This document shows positions 10,090 to 21,624 of a stretch of 64,000 nt of DNA, one piece after another (position 1 is the first letter of the stretch; every line of letters begins with the position of its first letter). Under the pieces are notes generated by a model, which had not been told where the DNA came from, made no database searches, and saw nothing but the letters and a program-made list of their open reading frames with translations. The stretch spans positions 43,378,594 to 43,442,593 of the forward strand of contig NC_073307.1 in assembly GCF_027595985.1 (NCBI RefSeq), read 5' to 3'. The translations under genes were made by a program, and so were the position numbers. This DNA comes from Sorex araneus. Lineage: Eukaryota; Chordata; Mammalia; Eulipotyphla; Soricidae.

Positions 10090-11866
10090 CTCTGATAACC
10101 GGCAGCCAAAACCCTCCAGAACTCAATCACCGACATGCCCATGGCCACTCTCCACAGGCTTGGACAAGACTTACCCATGAGTGAATCTACTCCTGGACAT
10201 CTCATGCTTTACACCACCTATACCTATACCAAGAGCAGCACACCACATTTGATGGGGTTTAAAGTAGAAGGCAACCAGGGGGGTATGGTGCCGCCAGCAT
10301 GTCAAGCTGTACCTGTGGGGTGAGTGCACCAGCAGCCTGATAGTGCCTTCAGACTTCCAGATACCCTAAAATTGCTGCTGTGCCTTTGGCCAGACCCCAA
10401 CAACTTGGGACCAAGTTTACCAAGAAATTAAACAGCCAAAAGTTAGGTATGTGGGAGACACACCCACAAACCACCTCTGGCTCAGCTTTATAAGCTCATT
10501 TATTGGCCTTATTTCAGAGACCCATAAATCTCAGCGAGATCAAAAGACACAGTTAGGGCCTCTAGCACAGAGGTAGGCGGGAACCCATGATTAAGAGCTC
10601 CAGGCCTGCTTGGATCGGGACTGGGCCTCCTCCCCCCAGGTCCCCAGTTTTCCAGTTGCTTGGCAGTTACACCCACAAACTGCCCCCGGAGCCATGTAAT
10701 CTCATCAACAGCCAAGACCCAGGGACTATAAACTAAAACCTAAAAAAAAAAAAGAGCACTGCAGTATGTCTTGACCCCACGTCAGGCTGTCTTCACCAGG
10801 GCGCCCCAGAGGGGGGCGGGTGAGAGCCATCCCTGCCCCAAGAGACCCAGCTCCAACAACCAAAAACCTCCACAACCCAACTGCTGCCACCCACGCTCAA
10901 GGTCGCTCCCCATGTGCTCTGGCCGAGCCTCACATATGAGTAAACATGCTCCTGGATACATCATAAAACACTCCCTACCCATTCCCCATAATTACCACAC
11001 CACATTTGATGGGATTCAGATAGTAGGCAACAAATCATAGAGGGAAAAATATATATATGTATATATACATATTTTCAGATATATATACCAAAGCTCACAT
11101 CTTTAACCAAACTTTAACAGCATGTTAGTGATATCCTACAGAATGTCTTAATGGCCCCTGCCAAAATAGAACAATCTTCACATTGTTTTCTATATGAACA
11201 CTTTTTTGTAAGCATGCTCAGCAGTTCTTCATAACAGACAATACAAAATATATTCTTTCGGTTGTATTTTGGGAGAGGGATTGGGGTTTGGGATAGAAAC
11301 ATCCTGAATTTGGTGGTGGGAAGGTGTAATGGTGGTGGGATTGGTGTTTGAATATTGAATGTAATCAAACATTGTGAACTAACTTATAAAATTAAAAAAT
11401 TAAATAAAAAAGTAATGAGGAGTTCATGACCAATTCAATCAGGTTAATCAATGGCTGAATAAATAGCAGTGGTCCTACATTATAAAAAAATAAAGTAGAA
11501 GGCAACCAATCTTAGAATATATACACATGTGTACAGAGATATACATAAGCACACAAGGCTCAACCTTTAACAGCATGTTATTAATCTCTTATACAAGGGC
11601 TTAATGGCTCCTAGGTAAAATACAACAATCTTCACACAATTTCCTCTAAGAAAACTTTTTTAAAAATCGTTTTTTAGTGGATTATTCATAACAAGCAACA
11701 CAAAATAAATTACTTTGGTTCTGCTTTGGGGGTAGGGTTTGGGGTTCAGGATGGAAACATTTGAAATATGATGGTGGAAAGGTGTAGTGGTGGTGGGATT
11801 GGTGTTCAAAAATGTAATCAATTAGTGTGAGCAACTTTATAAAATTTAAAAAAGAGCTTATAGACA
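10090..11866 (+). mobile_element. CRp1-type composite copy A, split by copy B
   Basis: Segment 10,090-10,277 (CAGCCAAAACCCTCCAGAAC ... CACCACATTTGATGGGG) matches an internal module of copy B at about 10,858-11,040. Segment 11,509-11,866 matches the family 3' end (TTAACAGCATGTTA..., TTATTCATAACAAGCAACAC, AACTTTATAAAATTTAAAAAA). Copy B sits between them, flanked by a 17-bp duplication, so A was the target of B. A third copy of the 19-nt junction sequence follows at 11,867-11,885. Confidence 0.6.
10278..11491 (+). mobile_element. CRp1 composite retroposon, full-length copy B
   Basis: Starts GGGGGTATGGTGCCGCCAGC and ends ...GTCCTACATTATAAAAAAAT. TSD AAAGTAGAAGGCAACCA is at 10,261-10,277 and 11,492-11,508. 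It aligns end to end with 40,012-41,177. Internal parts in order: a CCAGCAGG...TGTACCTGTGGGG 5' block; AGCTCCAGGCCTGC modules; CCAAAAACCTCCACAACCCA; an AT-rich ATATATGTATATATAC patch; and the 3' block ending GTAATCAAACATTGTGAACT. No coding potential. The A-rich tail and TSD suggest L1-machinery mobilisation. Confidence 0.8.
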
Positions 11867-11885
11867 GGTTTAAAGTAGAAGGCAA

Positions 11886-12399
11886 TTTAAAAAAAAATCT
11901 AAAATATTGAACTCTTGCATCAGGAAAAAATTGCTTTTGGAGAGCAATCCAAAGTAGTTCAAGTAAAAGCGGAGACTTTGGGGCTCACGGAACCAGAACA
12001 TACAGGCGGTTCTAGACCCAGGCACTAACAATGTCATCAGAAACAGATTTCTCTCCTTCCAAGCTACAGTAAATTGCTTTCAGTCAGTTCTTGCTTGACT
12101 CTCCATGGTTGCAAGATGACTAGGGTTTTCACCTTGCCTTTCCCCAGCAGGGCCCTTCCTGCTCCCTTTTTCCAAACCCAATATCCACCTTCCTGAGATG
12201 CCCAAGAGGCCAGCTGCTAGGGCAGCTTTGGGCCAATTCCCAAACCTGTTATTGAGATCAGCCGATGCAGTACTCTGATAGGCTGAATGGGTCACATGCG
12301 CCACTCTCAGACTCCAGGCGACCTACTCAGGACAGGGAGCAGGCAGGTAAAGATGCTCAAGTAAAAAGTCCAGGGCTATTTCTGAAGGAAGGAGTGTGG
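11886..12399. other. Unclassified non-coding stretch
   Basis: Includes TGATAGGCTGAATGGGTCAC near 12,275, whose GGGTCAC core resembles a stretch at about 25,470 (GGCCAGAATGGGTCACGTG). This suggests a shared old repeat that I cannot name. Confidence 0.3.
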
Positions 12400-13104
12400 A
12401 TACCTTACCACAGTCTCTCCTCCAGAAACAACAAATATTTTTCCACAACCTGTTCTGTTTTCAAAGCATAATCGAGAAGTCTAAACACCATTTAACTTCA
12501 TGTGCATTCCTTGTACTATTGGGCAAGTCTCTAAAACATCCTGGATACAACTCCAATCTGCCCTTGTGCTTGCCACAGGGTCCTGTGGAGATAACAGGAG
12601 ACAACAGATCGGTAACCCTCTAAATTCACAGAGACCAGCCTCTCCCGGGAGTCCAGTCCTTCTGTTATCCTCTAGCTTACCTTCTCGCATCTCCCACAGC
12701 TGTTTTCATACCTCCTTCACTTTCATCTCAACTCTCATCTTCCCTCACTTCCTACATCACAGAGAAAACAGAAGTCATCAGCTGGGAACCACTTCAGCTG
12801 TCCATCCCAGCCAGACGTATTTGCGTCCACACCCACTTCCCCCTTTTCTCTCCAGAGATGAAAACAGCATGTGCTTCTGATCTAAAGTCAGCTCTCCACT
12901 AAGCTTTGAATCGTGTTCTCTCACATTTTCTTGGGAATCTTGTGCTAGTCATCTCATTATTTTCTCTTACTCCTACTGTCTATCCTCTTTTCTCTGCTGT
13001 ATCATTTGTCTTCCCACTTAAACAGAACATCCTCTGCGCCTACATTTATTCTTCTATCTTTTCTATAGAAAATCTGTTTATGTAAAAAAAATGCTTAAGA
13101 TATT

Positions 13105-13262
13105 TTGGAGCAGAGAGATATCTCAAAGGACTGAGCATATATTTTGTATGCAAGAGGCCTAACTTTGATCTCTGCCACCTCATGGTCCCCTGAGAACAGC
13201 AGGGAGAACTACTGAGCACAGATCAAAGAAAGCTGCATCATACCACTAACAACAACAACAAA
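13105..13262 (+). mobile_element. Short-form tRNA-SINE, diverged
   Basis: Head GGAGCAGAGAGATATCTCAA, then TCATGGTCCCCTGAGAACAG and an AAC-repeat tail (ACAACAACAACAA). Confidence 0.6.
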
Positions 13263-13369
13263 AGCTAAGGGCTTCTGCTATGTCTATTTTCTCATGTGAT
13301 TCACTCTTCAAACTCATGAGACATTCTAACCCTAATGCCTCCTAAAATGGCTCACCCCCCATTTAATTT

Positions 13370-13568
13370 TTTTCCTTTGAGGGGCACACCTGGCAGTGTT
13401 CAGGGCATAGTATGGATCTGTGTTCAGGGATCACTCCTGGCCAAACTTGGGGGACCACATGTGGTGCCAGGGACTGAACCTGTCTTGGCAACATATAATT
13501 GCCTTATATGTTGTACTACCTTATATTGCCTTATATGTTGTACTACCACTGTACTATCTCTCCAGCCC
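13370..13568 (-). mobile_element. Short-form tRNA-SINE with internal tandem duplication
   Basis: Minus-strand head GGGGCTGGAGAGATAGTACAG at about 13,568 and tail GTGTGCCCCTC at about 13,385. A segment containing GCCTTATATGTTGTACTACC is present twice in tandem at about 13,500-13,550, lengthening the head region. Confidence 0.75.
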
Positions 13569-13869
13569 CAAGTTTGCACTTTATATTCTACAACTTTTTT
13601 TAAATTTCATCCACATAAACCACACATTCCCCCCGCTCCCCGTCTCCAGGGAAGTTAAGGTCACTTGGGGCATGGAGAGTTGCAGGTCCCTGGGCATCTC
13701 CTGACACTGAGCTACTCAGACCCAGACCCCTCTGGCCAGGGATGCCGCATGGAACTGCTCCTTTTAGCTGGCCTCTCTCTTCAACATTCATCACAGTTGA
13801 CCACTGCCTTTGTTTAATTTCCGGTTCCCCGCTCTCCTTATTTCCTTCTCTGACTTTACTGTAATTTAC

Positions 13870-13990
13870 TGGGGCCACCTGCAGCATGGCTCAGCCTGGG
13901 GGTACAGTCGTGTTGTGCAGGGATCTGTGATGCTGAAAGTGGGGACACCTGGTACCAGGGATTAACCATGCGGAGCATGTCCCTCTCCTT
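13870..13990 (-). mobile_element. SINE fragment, degraded
   Basis: TGGTACCAGGGATTAACCAT and GGGGCCACCTG fit an old minus-strand SINE body. The boundaries are poor. Confidence 0.35.
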
Positions 13991-14595
13991 TCAAAGGCTT
14001 TGCTCAACATCCTCTTCAGTCTTTCAGGGTTTGGTCTTGGCTTGGGTCTCTTCTGCCTCTGTGCCTCTCACCCCCTTCACGCCTCGAGGGGCTCTGAGCC
14101 CCATGCTCACACAGGTGCATGTGTCACAGATGTGCCATCTGCTCTGTGACATTGCTGCTGTCTCAGAGGTTCCTTAACCTGAATTGGACTCACTCTGTCT
14201 CCCGACCTCTCGCCTCCACAGCTGCTCCTCTCTGAGAGTTTCCTGCTGCAGGAAATGCCATCACCACTCTTACCCTTGGTTGCTCCAGTCAGAAAATTTT
14301 AAAGTTAGCAGTTTTTACCATCTTTCCCATTTCTCACATCCAACCAGTCACCAAATTGGGGGACTTACCCATGTTTCCCCTTTATCTGCACTATGCATAG
14401 CTAATCAATTGCTGATCAATCAAAATCATTATTCTGTCTTGAAAAATCTATCTGATCTTCTCTCTCCTCCATATCTCTATCCCCTTCCAGGTCAAACTAA
14501 CATGATCCCTAATCTGAAGCATTGCAAAAGAGCATTCACTGCTCTTGGGCCTGGGAAGGCTTGCTGGAGAACAGTGTTATTTCTCTTTTGCTTTT

Positions 14596-14650
14596 ATGAG
14601 TCACCCTGAGATACAGAGTCACAAAGCTGACCAAGAGTCAGAATGTTATA
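14596..14650 (-). mobile_element. Short L1 3'-terminal fragment
   Basis: ATGAGTCACCCTGAGATACA and AGTCACAAAGCTGACC match the extreme 3' end of the L1 at about 4,955-4,990. Confidence 0.5.
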
Positions 14651-14678
14651 GCATTAGTTAATTTGTTTATATTTGAGC

Positions 14679-14924
14679 TGGGCTGGAGTGATAGCACAGC
14701 GTTTGGGCATTCGCCTTTCACGTGGCCGACCCAAGTTCGATTCCTCCGCCCCTCTCAGAGAGCCCAGCAAGCTACCAAGAGTATGGAGCCCGAGCGGCAG
14801 AGCCTGACAAGCTACCTGTGCACATTGGAGATGCCAAAAAACAGTAACAATAAGTCTCTCAATGAGAGACATTACTGGTGCCCGCTCGAACAAATCGATG
14901 AGCAACGGGATGACAGTGATGATG
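14679..14924 (+). mobile_element. Long-form tRNA-SINE with 10-bp TSD
   Basis: A box variant TAGCACAGCGTT, B box AGTTCGATTCC. The body ends GGATGACAGTGATGATG without poly(A). TSD ATATTTGAGC is at 14,669-14,678 and 14,925-14,934. Confidence 0.92.
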
Positions 14925-14934
14925 ATATTTGAGC

Positions 14935-15062
14935 CACAACTACCTATGTTCAGGGCTTACTCCCGGTGGTGCTCGGGGGATCTTATGGGATGCCAGGAAT
15001 TGGACTTGGGTCGGCCTGGTGTAAGTCAAGTGCTTTTACCCCTCACTATCTCTCGGTTTCCA
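14935..15062 (-). mobile_element. Short-form tRNA-SINE, diverged
   Basis: Minus-strand body with TTATGGGATGCCAGGAATTG (cloverleaf region) and head near CGAGAGATAGTGAGG at about 15,055. It directly abuts the preceding long-form copy. Confidence 0.65.
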
Positions 15063-15217
15063 GAGCACTGTTTTTTTTAAATGTCTATTCAGTATTCAAA
15101 TATAGTTGCTGAATGGGTTGTCTGAACTCAGGGAAGACTGTCTAGTAGCTCTCCACAGGTGAACCTGGAAGTTATCTGGGATGAAATAAGGTGAATGATA
15201 CATGTACATGGAAAGGA

Positions 15218-15300
15218 GACAGCAGTGCTCAGGGAACCATATGAAGTGTTGGGGATGCAAGGCAAGCTCCTAATTCCTTTTTTATCTCTCAAGTCCCCAG
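15218..15300 (-). mobile_element. SINE fragment
   Basis: AGTGCTCAGGGAACCATATG and GATGCAAGGCAAGCTCC identify a partial minus-strand short-form body. Confidence 0.45.
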
Positions 15301-15574
15301 TAAAGTGAGTGTTTTGTGAGAGAGGAAAAGAACATGACGGGCTGTGGGAAACGCAGCTGAGAGGATAAGACAAGGGCATGGCAGAGCTGTGGCAGATAAC
15401 TTCAGAGCCCGATCCCCTTGATCTCAGAAGTAAAGGATTTTTGAGGAAACTTAGACATTAATCCCTTATTTTAACTAACAGAATATCAAGACACAAATGA
15501 AGTGATTTTTCTGGGGCACTGTCAACCAAAGTCTGGTTAGATTCTGTCTACTCCACTTAAGAAATTGAAAAGGA

Positions 15575-15748
15575 GGGCTGAAGTGATAGCACAATGGGTA
15601 GGGCGTTTGCCTCGCACGCGGCCGACCTGGGTTCGATTCCAAGCATCCCATATGGGCCCCTGAGCACCGCCAGGGGTAATTCCTGAGTGTAGAGCCAGGA
15701 GTGACCCCTGTGCATCGCCGGGTGTGACCCAAAAAGCCAAAAAAAAAA
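15575..15748 (+). mobile_element. Short-form tRNA-SINE, young, with 16-bp TSD
   Basis: A box TAGCACAATGGG, perfect B box GGTTCGATTCC, body ending GGGTGTGACCCAAAAAGCC plus poly(A). TSD AAGAAATTGAAAAGGA is at 15,559-15,574 and 15,749-15,764. Confidence 0.95.
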
Positions 15749-15793
15749 AAGAAATTGAAAAGGAACAAATTGCCTCACAGAAAGAGGTTTTTA

Positions 15794-15935
15794 GGGGCCA
15801 GAAAGACATAGTGCAGGAGTTAAGGTGCTTGCCTTGCATGTGGCCAACCCCAGTTCGATCCCTGGCACTTCCAGGAATGATCCAGAGCCAGGAGAAAACC
15901 CTGAACACCCCCAGGTGTGGCCCAGCCCCTTTTAC
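15794..15935 (+). mobile_element. Short-form tRNA-SINE
   Basis: GGGGCCAGAAAGACATAGTG head, CAGTTCGATCCC B box, CAGGTGTGGCCC end. Confidence 0.8.
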
Positions 15936-15957
15936 CTCCTAAATCAATTATTTTATT

Positions 15958-16118
15958 TCCTTTGGAGGGACCCCCTTGACAGTGATCAGGGGCTGTTACT
16001 CCTGGCTTAGTGCTTAGGGATCACTCCTAGTGGTTCCTGGGAGACTGTGTGGTGCTGGGGTTTAAATCCAGGTCTCCTACATATAAAGAATGAGTTCCAG
16101 GCTGTTCTCTCTTTAACC
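15958..16118 (-). mobile_element. Short-form tRNA-SINE, diverged
   Basis: Contains GTTACTCCTGGCTTAGTGCT and GGGATCACTCCTAGTGG, the antisense of the usual AGCCAGGAGTAAC body. The head side is poor. Confidence 0.65.
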
Positions 16119-16131
16119 CGACTTTTTACTC

Positions 16132-16280
16132 TTTTTGTTTGCTTGTTCTGGCCAAACTGGGCTGTACTCAAGGATCTCTCATGGAGGGGTTCAGGGGATC
16201 ATATGGGGTGCCAGGGATCAAACTTGGGTCTGTCACATGCAAGGAAAGCACCTTATCCACTGTACTATTAATCTTGGACC
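16132..16280 (-). mobile_element. Short-form tRNA-SINE
   Basis: ATATGGGGTGCCAGGGATCA and GCAAGGAAAGCACCTTATCC show an antisense copy; the head is at about 16,265-16,280. Confidence 0.75.
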
Positions 16281-16913
16281 CTCTTTTTGATTCTTGTCAT
16301 TCAAAGTGGCTTAAAGAGAGTAGCTCAACCACTATTAGTACCTGCTAAATTATCTTACTGCGACTTAAGTTTGCGACTTGATAAACAATATTTGAGCCTT
16401 TTTCTTTTTGCTCTAACTCTATCTCCATGCAAGTTTCATTCACTAGCATGAATCATGTTCAAGAATGGTAGTAGCCAGGCCAAGAATCACTTCCAAAAAC
16501 TGGAGGGCTGGAAAAGATAAAATTATTGCATATAATTTAAATGTTCCAATCCAAATCAAATGTTCAAGATAGAAATCAAAGAGCTATAATTTCCTGTCAT
16601 AGGTTTTTGGCTATGTCTAAGTAATCATTTTCCAACTATTATTCTGTGACTTCATAGTTCATATTGCAAGACTTATCTTTGATTTATATTGTGGGGTATT
16701 AAAAGCTCATTCTTTTAGATAGTAAAGTTCACTTTATCTTCCTCCTTTTATTTTCAGCAATAAACTTTCCATTGCTTCAAACAGTCTTTTTCTTTCTGGG
16801 ACTGAGTGTTCAAACAGGCATGAGATAACCAGAATTAAATGTCATAATGTAATTGAAGTCATAATGTACCTATAAGCTGGCAGCCTCCTCTAAGTCTGCA
16901 ATTCCCCTGGTTT
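16281..16913. other. Unique-looking AT-rich stretch
   Basis: No repeat signature or exon was seen. Confidence 0.4.
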
Positions 16914-17084
16914 GTGTTTTTCTTTGTTTTGTTTTGGGGCCAAATGCTTAGGAAGTTATTCCTGGCTCTGTGCCCAGGAATCACTTCTGGCAGGCTCAGG
17001 GAACCATATGGGCTGCCAGGAATCGAACCTGGGTTGGTGTGTGCAAGTCAAACTCCTTACACCCTGTGCTCTTGCTTCAGCCCC
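16914..17084 (-). mobile_element. Short-form tRNA-SINE
   Basis: Antisense body GTTATTCCTGGCTCTGTGCC, GGAATCGAACCTGGGTTGG (B box GGTTCGATTCC in antisense), head GGGGCTGAAGCAAGAGCAC at about 17,084. Confidence 0.85.
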
Positions 17085-17111
17085 TGCAATTCTCCTGTTT
17101 AAAAGGAATAA

Positions 17112-17290
17112 CTGGGGTCATAGCACAGCGGATAGGGTGTTTGCCTTGCACGCAGCCAACCTAGGTTCAATCCCCAGCATTCCATTTGGTCCCCAAGCAC
17201 TGCCAGGAGTAATTCCTGAGTGCAGAGCCAGGAGTAATCCCTGAGCACCACTGGGTGTGACCCAAAAAGAAAAATAAATAAATAAATAAA
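17112..17290 (+). mobile_element. Short-form tRNA-SINE
   Basis: A box TAGCACAGCGGA, B box GGTTCAATCCC, end GGTGTGACCCAAAAAG followed by AAAT repeats. Confidence 0.9.
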
Positions 17291-17295
17291 AGGAG

Positions 17296-17430
17296 TAATT
17301 GGTGGTGGAAAATGTACACAGGTGAAGGAATGGGTGTTAGAACATTATAAAACAGAAACCCAATCATGAACAACCTTGTAACTGTGTATCTCACTGTGAT
17401 TCAATAAAATTAAAAAAAAATGTTAAAGGG
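17296..17430 (+). mobile_element. Minimal L1 3' end
   Basis: Only the last ~130 bp of L1: GGTGGTGGAAAATGTACACA, GATGGGTG-like block, CTGTGATTCAATAAAATT and poly(A). It directly follows the SINE. Confidence 0.8.
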
Positions 17431-17447
17431 GTAACTGCATCACATTT

Positions 17448-17686
17448 TTTAGGGAGGCACCTTTCACATGGTGCTCAGGAGATCACAGATCCCATTGGTG
17501 ATTCTCAGTCAACTGGGCAGGGGCCTAAGGATGTGATGCTGCTCGGGTCCTGCAGTGCAGGGATACGGGGCCACCTGGCAGTGCTGGAGGCCTCCAGGAC
17601 TGCACCTGGTGATGCCTGGGATCAATGGAACCTGGACCAGGGACATGCTGGTGTGTGCCCTAACCACTGTACTCTCTCCTAGACCT
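17448..17686 (-). mobile_element. Longer, old tRNA-SINE variant
   Basis: Antisense SINE with the internal block ATGTGATGCTGCTCGGGTCC and GGCCTCCAGGACTGCACC, which recurs in the copy at 46,555-46,875. This points to an older SINE subfamily of about 240 bp. Confidence 0.6.
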
Positions 17687-17934
17687 TCATTACATTTTTA
17701 CAAAAGAAATGCCCATATGCTTTTGCAGTGTCATGAATACTTTACATGAGACACATACATAATGTGTTACACTCTTTGTGGTTGTGTGTATATGGAATGT
17801 ATTTTATTCTCTTCCTATTAAATTGAATAAGTTTTTCATGTCTTTTGTTAAATTTTGTGGTGGTTCACACTTAAATGTGGTTTAATTAACACAGTTGCAA
17901 CATCAGCATGAATATGTGAAAAGTTCTTTCTCTT
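17687..17934. other. Unique-looking stretch
   Basis: No assignable feature. Confidence 0.35.
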
Positions 17935-17949
17935 TAAAAGGACTCTCTG

Positions 17950-18463
17950 GTATCATGCTAAGTGAAATAAGTCAGAAAGAGAGGAACAGACATGGAAGGA
18001 CTGCACTAATTTGTGGAGTATAGAATAACATCACATGAGGCTGACACCCAAGGACAGTAGATAAAAGGGCCAGGGGAATTGCCCCATAGCTGGAAGACTG
18101 CTTCATGAGCAGAGGGGAGAAGGCAGATAGAATAGAGAAGGGATCACTAAGAAAATGATGGCTGGAGGAACCAGTTGGGATGGGAGATGCATGCTGAAAG
18201 TAGATAATGGACCAAACATGATGACCTCTCAGTGTCTGTGTTGCAAGTCATAATGCCCAAAAGTAGAGAGAGAGTATGGGGAATATTGTCTGTCATGGAG
18301 GCAGGGGGAGGGTGGGAAAGGCGGGGTATACAGGGGATATTGGTGGTGGGGAATGTGCACTGGTGGAGGGATGGGTCTTTGATCATTGTGAGATTGTAAC
18401 CCAAACATGAAAGCTTGTAACTATCTCATGGTGATTCAATAAAATAAAAATAAAAATAAAAAA
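17950..18463 (+). mobile_element. L1 3' end with 15-bp TSD
   Basis: Begins GTATCATGCTAAGTGAAATA (ORF2 terminus) and ends GTGATTCAATAAAATAAAAA. TSD TAAAAGGACTCTCTG is at 17,935-17,949 and 18,464-18,478. Confidence 0.93.
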
Positions 18464-18689
18464 TAAAAGGACTCTCTGTAGTCTTTTAACTTCCTATATG
18501 GGTTTCCTTTGTAGTAGATGTAGCAAATCTGTCACCTTCTTTTCCCCAATCATGAAGAGGTTAATAATCAAGTCAGAAAACTGGTGATGGAAAGCCTCTA
18601 TATTATCCATTATTAGGCAACACCTATGTGCCACTTGCTGTAGCTACTATTTAACAGAGAGGGATCTCATTCATCCCTCTTAATTGCAT

Positions 18690-18835
18690 GGCAGGCAGTT
18701 AGTTGTTTTTTGTCTCTTTTGTATAAAGGTCGGAACTGAGACTCAGAGAAACTATATTGCTCAAGCACACAGAGCTGAGATGTGGCTGAATTGGGGTTTG
18801 AACTTGGCTTGTAGAGACTGCTGTTTCTGATACTT
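18690..18835 (-). mobile_element. MIR element
   Basis: Antisense MIR: GAACTGAGACTCAGAGAAAC, CAAGCACACAGAGCTGAGAT, GGTTTGAACTTGGCTTG correspond to the MIR core and tRNA-like region. Confidence 0.65.
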
Positions 18836-19472
18836 GGTGTGTGTCTTTTTGAAGTCACCCTATTAATGTGGGAAAGGACACTTAAATGAAGCAAAAAAGT
18901 TGTTTTCAGGTGTAAATAACATACTCATTTTCTATTTTTTGAAATTTAGGAAACTTTCATGCTCCTTACTGGTGCTTATCTTAACTCTTCTTTCCGAGAT
19001 GATACATGACCCAGCCTCTGGTCTCTCCTACTTCTCTTGTGACAGTATCACTTTCCATTTCCCATACCAATATGTTCTGGTTAAATTCTTTCTGTTTTCC
19101 AAAAGGGACACAAAACATACACATGTTGTGTTCTACAACCCTTATAATGGTGACAAAAAGCCTAAATCCCCAAGGGCTAGAGAGTAAATAGTACCAGCTG
19201 GAGATATTTAAACGGAAGAGTTAGGTTTTGCGTCTTTTCCAAGGAAGTTTTTAAAAATTGCCTCAATTACAGTTCATGGGAACATTATGACATTATTACT
19301 GACATCATTTGTGCTGATCTGTGCCACCCTGCCTGACTTTTACTCAGCAAGCCTATCTGGCATTAGCTCCTCATAACAGACCCATTCCCTTGTTCTATTC
19401 TTACCAACAGTTACTGCTTAAAAAACTACCCTTCCTGTAACTCCTTCCAGTATGTGATGCTGACGGGGGGCG

Positions 19473-19474
<2 letters not shown>
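18836..19474. other. Unique-looking stretch
   Basis: Contains a 95-codon open frame on the plus strand with no recognisable family or splice context. No gene called. Confidence 0.35.

Positions 19475-19547
<73 letters not shown>
19475..19547. repeat. (GA)n microsatellite
   Basis: About 36 GA units following a GGGGGGCGGGG run. Confidence 0.98.
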
Positions 19548-19550
<3 letters not shown>

Positions 19551-21359
19551 TCTGGTTTATTTGAAAGACTAGGAAAAGCAAGATCAAAAGCAGGAAAATT
19601 AAAATTTAAGGGTAGGGAAAGAAAGGAACAAACATCCTGGCAAAGAGACCCTAGTAAAAAACCAGTTTGTTCCACTGGACAATGACGTAACTTGGGAGAA
19701 ATTCTGCCACAAGCATTTGCTAACTACTGAATTTCATTAAAATAATCTTGTTGACCCAAACCACAATCCACTATTAAAGGTTTATGTACAAAATACTGAA
19801 TGGAGATCAGGATTTTGTAACAACGCGACAAGCTTTCAAGAGAAGAAATTAGAAATAAGTTCATGGGAAAGGGGTAGAAGCCACCATTTTTTGCTGGCTG
19901 AAAGCCTTCTACTTGCTCTGCTAAAGTAGTTTACTTCTTCACTCAGACTAAAAATTTTATATGGATTTCTTCAGATAAAATGATGTACTTATATATTATG
20001 CAGAAATATTTATTACCTCTACGTACTAGATTCTGGGTTAAGGAAGTTAAGGCATGTACCCAGGTAATGATAAGATAGAATGTGGTGAAGTGCCACCAGA
20101 GGTATAGGCTTTATACTGAATGCTAAAAACATCCAAGTGGGGAAGAGGCCTCACTGGCTGCCTGCCAGGTGCCATGGGAGGCACAACTGCAGTATCTAGG
20201 ACACATCATTGTAGGTAAGGGCCCACACTCAGAACCTAAACTGCTGCTGGCTCCTGAATTAATCAGCAATTAATCAGCAGTACAATTGTGGAAAGCTCCT
20301 GGCCTTCTCAAAGATAAAATTTCCTCACAGAGAAGGGAAACAAAAACAACTTATTTTTAAATGAAGGTGATCAATGAAGCCTCGCTGAAACAAATTAGGT
20401 GAAGAATTTTGCACAGTGCCTGGTTCATAGCAAATGCTGGAGAAACATTCATTCAAGCATGAATTGTTTGTGATGATGGATCTGTTCTAATGATCAAGTT
20501 TGACCAATATAGGCTGACTTTGGGTATAACACAAGCAAATAAACAAAAAGGAATATATTGGCAGTTTAAATGGATAGCCTACAGAGTGGAAAAAAAGTGA
20601 TAGAATCAGATCATAGAATAGATATGGACTGAGGGCTTATAAGGGACCTATGTAACAGGATTGAATAGAGTCTTTTAGACCACTACCAACATTTAAAATT
20701 CTAATATCATTTTGCTAAGGTCCACACTGCAGGAATGAAGGACAAAACTTACCCATGGTTTGGCCACATAATTGGTCACAGCCCTCTCTAGGACAGGGGG
20801 AAGGAAGGGAGAAGAGCCTGAGAAGTCATCTTAAAAGCTGTGAGGATTGTTTAGTTAAAGTGAAGAGAAAATGTGGAGCTCACAGTGAGAACTGTGAAGG
20901 CAGAGAAAGCGGAGAAGGCAGAGCTGAGTGGACAACCTCTCTGATGTAGGAGTGAAAGCTATCTGAACATCTGGCGGGGGTGAAGGAGAGAGAAAGAGGT
21001 GAACGGGTAGAGTCAAAATTTCCAGGAGAGTGTGTAACACCAGTAAGAGAGACGAGTTGATGTGATAGAAACTTAGGAGGCACCAAAGAACTGTAAAGAA
21101 AATGAAAGCAAAGAGGATGAGTATATAGAGTTGGGCAGGGCTGGGTAGCATGATTAAGAAAGAGGAAAAATCAAAAGAGTGTAGACTTTAGAAGTCCATA
21201 TGTTGTACTAGATAAGGACTAGATTAGGCGGGCACACTGAGAAAGGACAAAAGGTTAAAGTAATGAAGACGTTGCCTTCCCCCCTGCCCAAGCACATAGA
21301 TTTGAAATGAGTCAATAGAACTAGAAAGAAAATGTCAGACTAAAACAAGTACTGAAGAG
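19548..21359. other. Unique-looking stretch, GA-rich in its right half
   Basis: No SINE or L1 within about 1.8 kb. A short direct repeat AATTAATCAGC occurs in tandem near 20,257-20,280. The region 20,780-21,180 is purine-rich on the plus strand. No exon is supported. Confidence 0.35.
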
Positions 21360-21446
21360 GAGATAAAGGAATGGGAATCCTTTTACACTGCAGGTGAAAA
21401 GAGAAAATATTTTGATACAGCTGCTTGGGATAACAGTCTGGCAGGC

Positions 21447-21624
21447 TTTTTTTTTTTTTTGCTTTTTGGTTCACACCTGGCAATGCCCAGGGGTTACTCC
21501 TGGCTTTGCACTAAGGAATTTCTCCTGGCAGTGCTTAGGGGACCATATGGGATGCCGGGGATCGAACCTGGGTTGGCTGCGTGCAAGGCAAATGCCCTAC
21601 CCGCTGTGCTATCGTTCCAGCCCC
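21447..21624 (-). mobile_element. Short-form tRNA-SINE, young
   Basis: In antisense, perfect A box TAGCACAGCGGG and B box GGTTCGATCCC, with the T-rich tail at 21,447-21,460. A duplication TCTGGCAGG[C/T]TTTTT at about 21,437 and 21,625 is consistent with a TSD in the old L1. Confidence 0.92.

Larger units (their letters stand above)
12400..14560 (+). mobile_element. Probable ancient LINE-like repeat, broken up
   Basis: Pyrimidine-rich text such as TCACAGAGAAAACAGAAGTC (about 12,757), CAACATTCATCACAGTTGAC (about 13,781), CTTGGCTTGGGTCTCTTCTG (about 14,036) and CCTCCACAGCTGCTCCTCTC (about 14,211) reads like consecutive parts of one old mammalian interspersed repeat. Younger SINEs interrupt it. 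The family assignment comes from memory of similar genomic repeats and is weak. No intact frame. Confidence 0.3.

Noticed and set aside
13500..13560. CRISPR-like direct repeats
   Set aside because: Two tandem copies inside a SINE, no spacers; the host is a mammal.
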